Assembly: GCA_013288945.1 (NCBI GenBank)
Contig: JABDAZ010000010.1
Span: 1 to 64,000, forward strand
Origin: Bacteroidota bacterium
Lineage (GTDB): Bacteria > Bacteroidota > Bacteroidia > Chitinophagales > Chitinophagaceae
Direction of reading: 5' to 3'
DNA length: 64,000 nt
In this document: positions 61,492 through 64,000 of the stretch, in pieces
How positions within the stretch are numbered: the stretch's first letter is position 1
Layout: each line of letters starts with the position of its first letter
Notes under the pieces: generated by a model
The model's input: only the letters and a program-made list of their open reading frames with translations
Database searches by the model: none
Told to the model about the DNA's origin: nothing
Position numbers and translations under genes: made by a program

Positions 61492-63174
61492 ATGTACGAT
61501 ATCCTTCAATTGAACGACATGCTCGTTCCCGAACTGCTTGATATAGCAGAAAATTTAAAAATCTCTGGTTCAAAAAAACTCGATAAGCAGGAACTTGTTT
61601 ACAAGATACTCGACAAACAGGCTGTTGCTGCAACAGAACCAAAAGCAGATGCTGCTGATGAAAAGCCTAAGCGCAAGCGCATTATTAAAACTGCCGAAGC
61701 AAATGGCGAACAACCTGCTGTTGAAGAAAAAGCCACAGAAAAAATTGCCGAAAAAGCTGATGAACCTGTTGAAGATAAAACGCCGCAGCCTGAAGCAAAA
61801 AAAGAAATTGTAAAAAAAGAACCGAAGACAATTATAAAGAAGATAAAGAAAAAAGAACCCGAAGAAGTTGCCGCCGCTCCAATTATTAATGAGCCGGAAC
61901 ACAATGATGAATCTTCTGATGAAAGCCTTGGTGAAGCGCAAAGTGATGAACAATTGCGTGAAGAACGTGAAGCAATACCCGAAGTAAACCGCGCACCAGA
62001 ATCTCAGGCAAATAAAAATTTTACACAACAGCGCCGCAACGATTCATTTAATATAGAGTTCGACGGAATCATTCAAGCAGAAGGCGTGTTAGAAATGATG
62101 CCAGATGGTTATGGCTTTTTGCGCAGCAGCGATTACAATTATTTATCTTCTCCTGATGATATTTATGTTTCTCCATCTCAAATAAAATTATTTGGTTTAA
62201 AAACGGGTGATACCGTTTGCGGTTCTGTTCGCCCGCCAAAAGAAGGTGAAAAATATTTTGCATTATTAAAAGTAGAAACGATTAATAGCAAAGGCCCGGA
62301 AGAAGTACGTGATCGTGTTCCTTTCGATTATTTAACGCCTTTGTTTCCTTTTGAAAAATTAAATTTATTTACTGTTCCGAATGATTATTCTACAAGAATA
62401 ATGGACTTGTTTACACCAATTGGTAAAGGCCAGCGCGGATTAATAGTTGCGCAACCGAAAACCGGTAAAACAATGTTATTAAAAGCTGTTGCAAATGCCA
62501 TTGCAGCAAACCATCCGGAATGTTATTTAATGATTGTATTGGTGGATGAACGCCCGGAAGAAGTTACTGATATGGAACGCAGCGTGCGCGCAGAAGTTAT
62601 CGCATCTACGTTTGATGAACCTGCAGAAAAGCACGTAAAAATTTCTACCATCGCTTTGCAAAAAGCAAAACGTTTGGTGGAATGCGGTCATGATGTGGTG
62701 ATTTTACTTGATTCAATTACTCGTTTGGCGAGAGCACATAATACAGTTGCGCCTTCATCTGGTAAAGTATTATCCGGCGGTGTGGAAGCAAATGCGATGC
62801 AAAAGCCAAAACAGTTTTTTGGCGCTGCGCGAAAAATTGAAAATGGTGGATCATTAACCATTCTTGCGACCGCATTAATAGATACCGGAAGCAAAATGGA
62901 CGAAGTGATTTTTGAAGAATTTAAAGGAACGGGTAATATGGAATTGCAATTGGATCGCCGCCTGAGCAACAGGCGCGTTTTCCCTGCAATTGATTTGGTT
63001 GCATCTTCTACAAGGCGTGATGAATTATTATTGGAAAGGGAAGTGTTGCAAAGAATGAATTTGCTCCGCGTTTTCTTAAATGATATGAATACAGAAGAAG
63101 CGATGAATGAATTATTAAAAAGAATGCGCGGCACAAAAAGCAATGAAGAATTTTTGGCGAGCATGAGCAGCTAA
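61492..63174 (+). CDS. rho: Transcription termination factor Rho with long acidic/basic N-terminal insertion
   Basis: [82 protein letters not shown]. Confidence 0.97.
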   Translation: MYDILQLNDMLVPELLDIAENLKISGSKKLDKQELVYKILDKQAVAATEPKADAADEKPKRKRIIKTAEANGEQPAVEEKATEKIAEKADEPVEDKTPQPEAKKEIVKKEPKTIIKKIKKKEPEEVAAAPIINEPEHNDESSDESLGEAQSDEQLREEREAIPEVNRAPESQANKNFTQQRRNDSFNIEFDGIIQAEGVLEMMPDGYGFLRSSDYNYLSSPDDIYVSPSQIKLFGLKTGDTVCGSVRPPKEGEKYFALLKVETINSKGPEEVRDRVPFDYLTPLFPFEKLNLFTVPNDYSTRIMDLFTPIGKGQRGLIVAQPKTGKTMLLKAVANAIAANHPECYLMIVLVDERPEEVTDMERSVRAEVIASTFDEPAEKHVKISTIALQKAKRLVECGHDVVILLDSITRLARAHNTVAPSSGKVLSGGVEANAMQKPKQFFGAARKIENGGSLTILATALIDTGSKMDEVIFEEFKGTGNMELQLDRRLSNRRVFPAIDLVASSTRRDELLLEREVLQRMNLLRVFLNDMNTEEAMNELLKRMRGTKSNEEFLASMSS

Positions 63175-63245
63175 TTGGTCAATGGTCAATGGTCAATTGT
63201 GAATTGTCAATATATATTATTCACCATTCATAATTGACCATTCAC

Positions 63246-63479
63246 CTAACTTAATTTATCAATCTTCGCGGCCAGCTTTTTATCTTTCTCTGTTACGATA
63301 TCTCCGGCATCGTGCGTGGAGAGCCAGATTTCAAGTGTATTATAAACGTTTTTCCATAATGGATGATGGTCCATTTTTTCCGCTTCCAGCGCTACTCTTG
63401 TCATAAATGCAAATGCTTCCGAAAAATTTTTGAACTCAAATTTTTTATACAGCGAATTGTTTTCTTCTTTCCAAGCCAT
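63246..63479 (-). CDS. 4a-hydroxytetrahydrobiopterin dehydratase-like protein
   Basis: [61 protein letters not shown]. Confidence 0.92.
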   Translation of the reverse strand: MAWKEENNSLYKKFEFKNFSEAFAFMTRVALEAEKMDHHPLWKNVYNTLEIWLSTHDAGDIVTEKDKKLAAKIDKLS

Positions 63480-63497
63480 TATTAAAAATTTAATTTT

Positions 63498-63938
63498 TTA
63501 AAAAATTAAGTGCCCTTTGTTTTTTATTTTTTCATTCGTTAATTCCGTTACCAATTGAACGCTTGTAATAATTTTTATTGATTGAATTAAATCTGTCAGC
63601 ATTTCATCTTCTACCAAATCTCCTTTTAATAACCACAAAAAATCAAGGTGGCGAAATTCTGGCAACAAATATTCACCATCAAATTGATTGTTGTATAAAT
63701 AATGCGCCAGCGAACTATTTGGCTCCGGATATTCATACACACCAAAAAAATATTTGCGTTGTTTTTTGCTTAGCTGAATTTCAATATCATTATTAATACG
63801 AAAATCGAAACGCAAATAATTATTCAGTTGCCAGCAAAACTGGTAATCTTTCACAGGCGCTACAATGCCCAGCAGGCGCGTGTCTTCGAAGAAGTCGTCT
63901 GCCAAATCATCGAGATCAAGTTTAAGTTTCATTCCCAT
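63498..63938 (-). CDS. IPExxxVDY-family-like protein
   Basis: Recognisable Bacteroidota conserved family: LLGIVAPVKDYQFCWQLNNYLRFDFRINNDIEIQLSKKQRKYFFGVYEYPEP. Confidence 0.7.
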   Translation of the reverse strand: MGMKLKLDLDDLADDFFEDTRLLGIVAPVKDYQFCWQLNNYLRFDFRINNDIEIQLSKKQRKYFFGVYEYPEPNSSLAHYLYNNQFDGEYLLPEFRHLDFLWLLKGDLVEDEMLTDLIQSIKIITSVQLVTELTNEKIKNKGHLIF

Positions 63939-64000
63939 TTTTACTGAAAAAATTTTTATTAATAAAAATAAAATTAAAACTGAATGGCTGCTTCGGCAAC

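Noticed and set aside
61570-62028. 152-aa minus-strand ORF with F/C/R-rich sequence
   Set aside because: Shadow of the Lys/Glu-rich insertion in rho; low-complexity and no start context.

Overview
The window looks like Bacteroidota chromosome, Chitinophagaceae-like by gene content; no database search was possible. The left part (1 to ~37.7 kb) is accessory: a truncated tyrosine recombinase at the edge, a stress/redox cluster, a mobilizable-element core (HTH, Toprim primase, MobC, relaxase; 12.06-15.3 kb), and several defence-like or uncharacterised modules, ending against a tRNA-Phe gene (minus strand, 37688-37760). The right part (37.9-64 kb) is mostly conserved housekeeping: recQ, kdsD-like, manC-like, feoB, comB, gcvT, asnS, rho. 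Main candidates for undescribed systems: (1) an operon of an ECF sigma factor, an 877-aa fusion of a RecB/Cas4-like Cys cluster + RNase H-like (DEDD) nuclease + IS66-type DDE transposase, and a conserved unknown protein, preceded by a ~108-nt multi-stem inverted repeat (15.75-20.46 kb). (2) A tightly packed seven-gene operon of DUF4160, DUF2442-like/XRE/ImmA-IrrE fusion, DUF4186-like Zn protein, radical SAM, DPPW methyltransferase-like, ASCH and P-loop kinase (20.58-26.33 kb). (3) A six-gene minus-strand operon with a PLD-type nuclease, a 2TM protein and a DUF4365-like protein (27.49-33.0 kb). (4) A KAP P-loop NTPase with a macro-like N-terminal region (34.4-37.25 kb). Several decaying genes are also visible (histidine kinase, RES toxin, DUF1016 nuclease remnant, Doc toxin). 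All family calls come from motif recognition in the translated ORFs.
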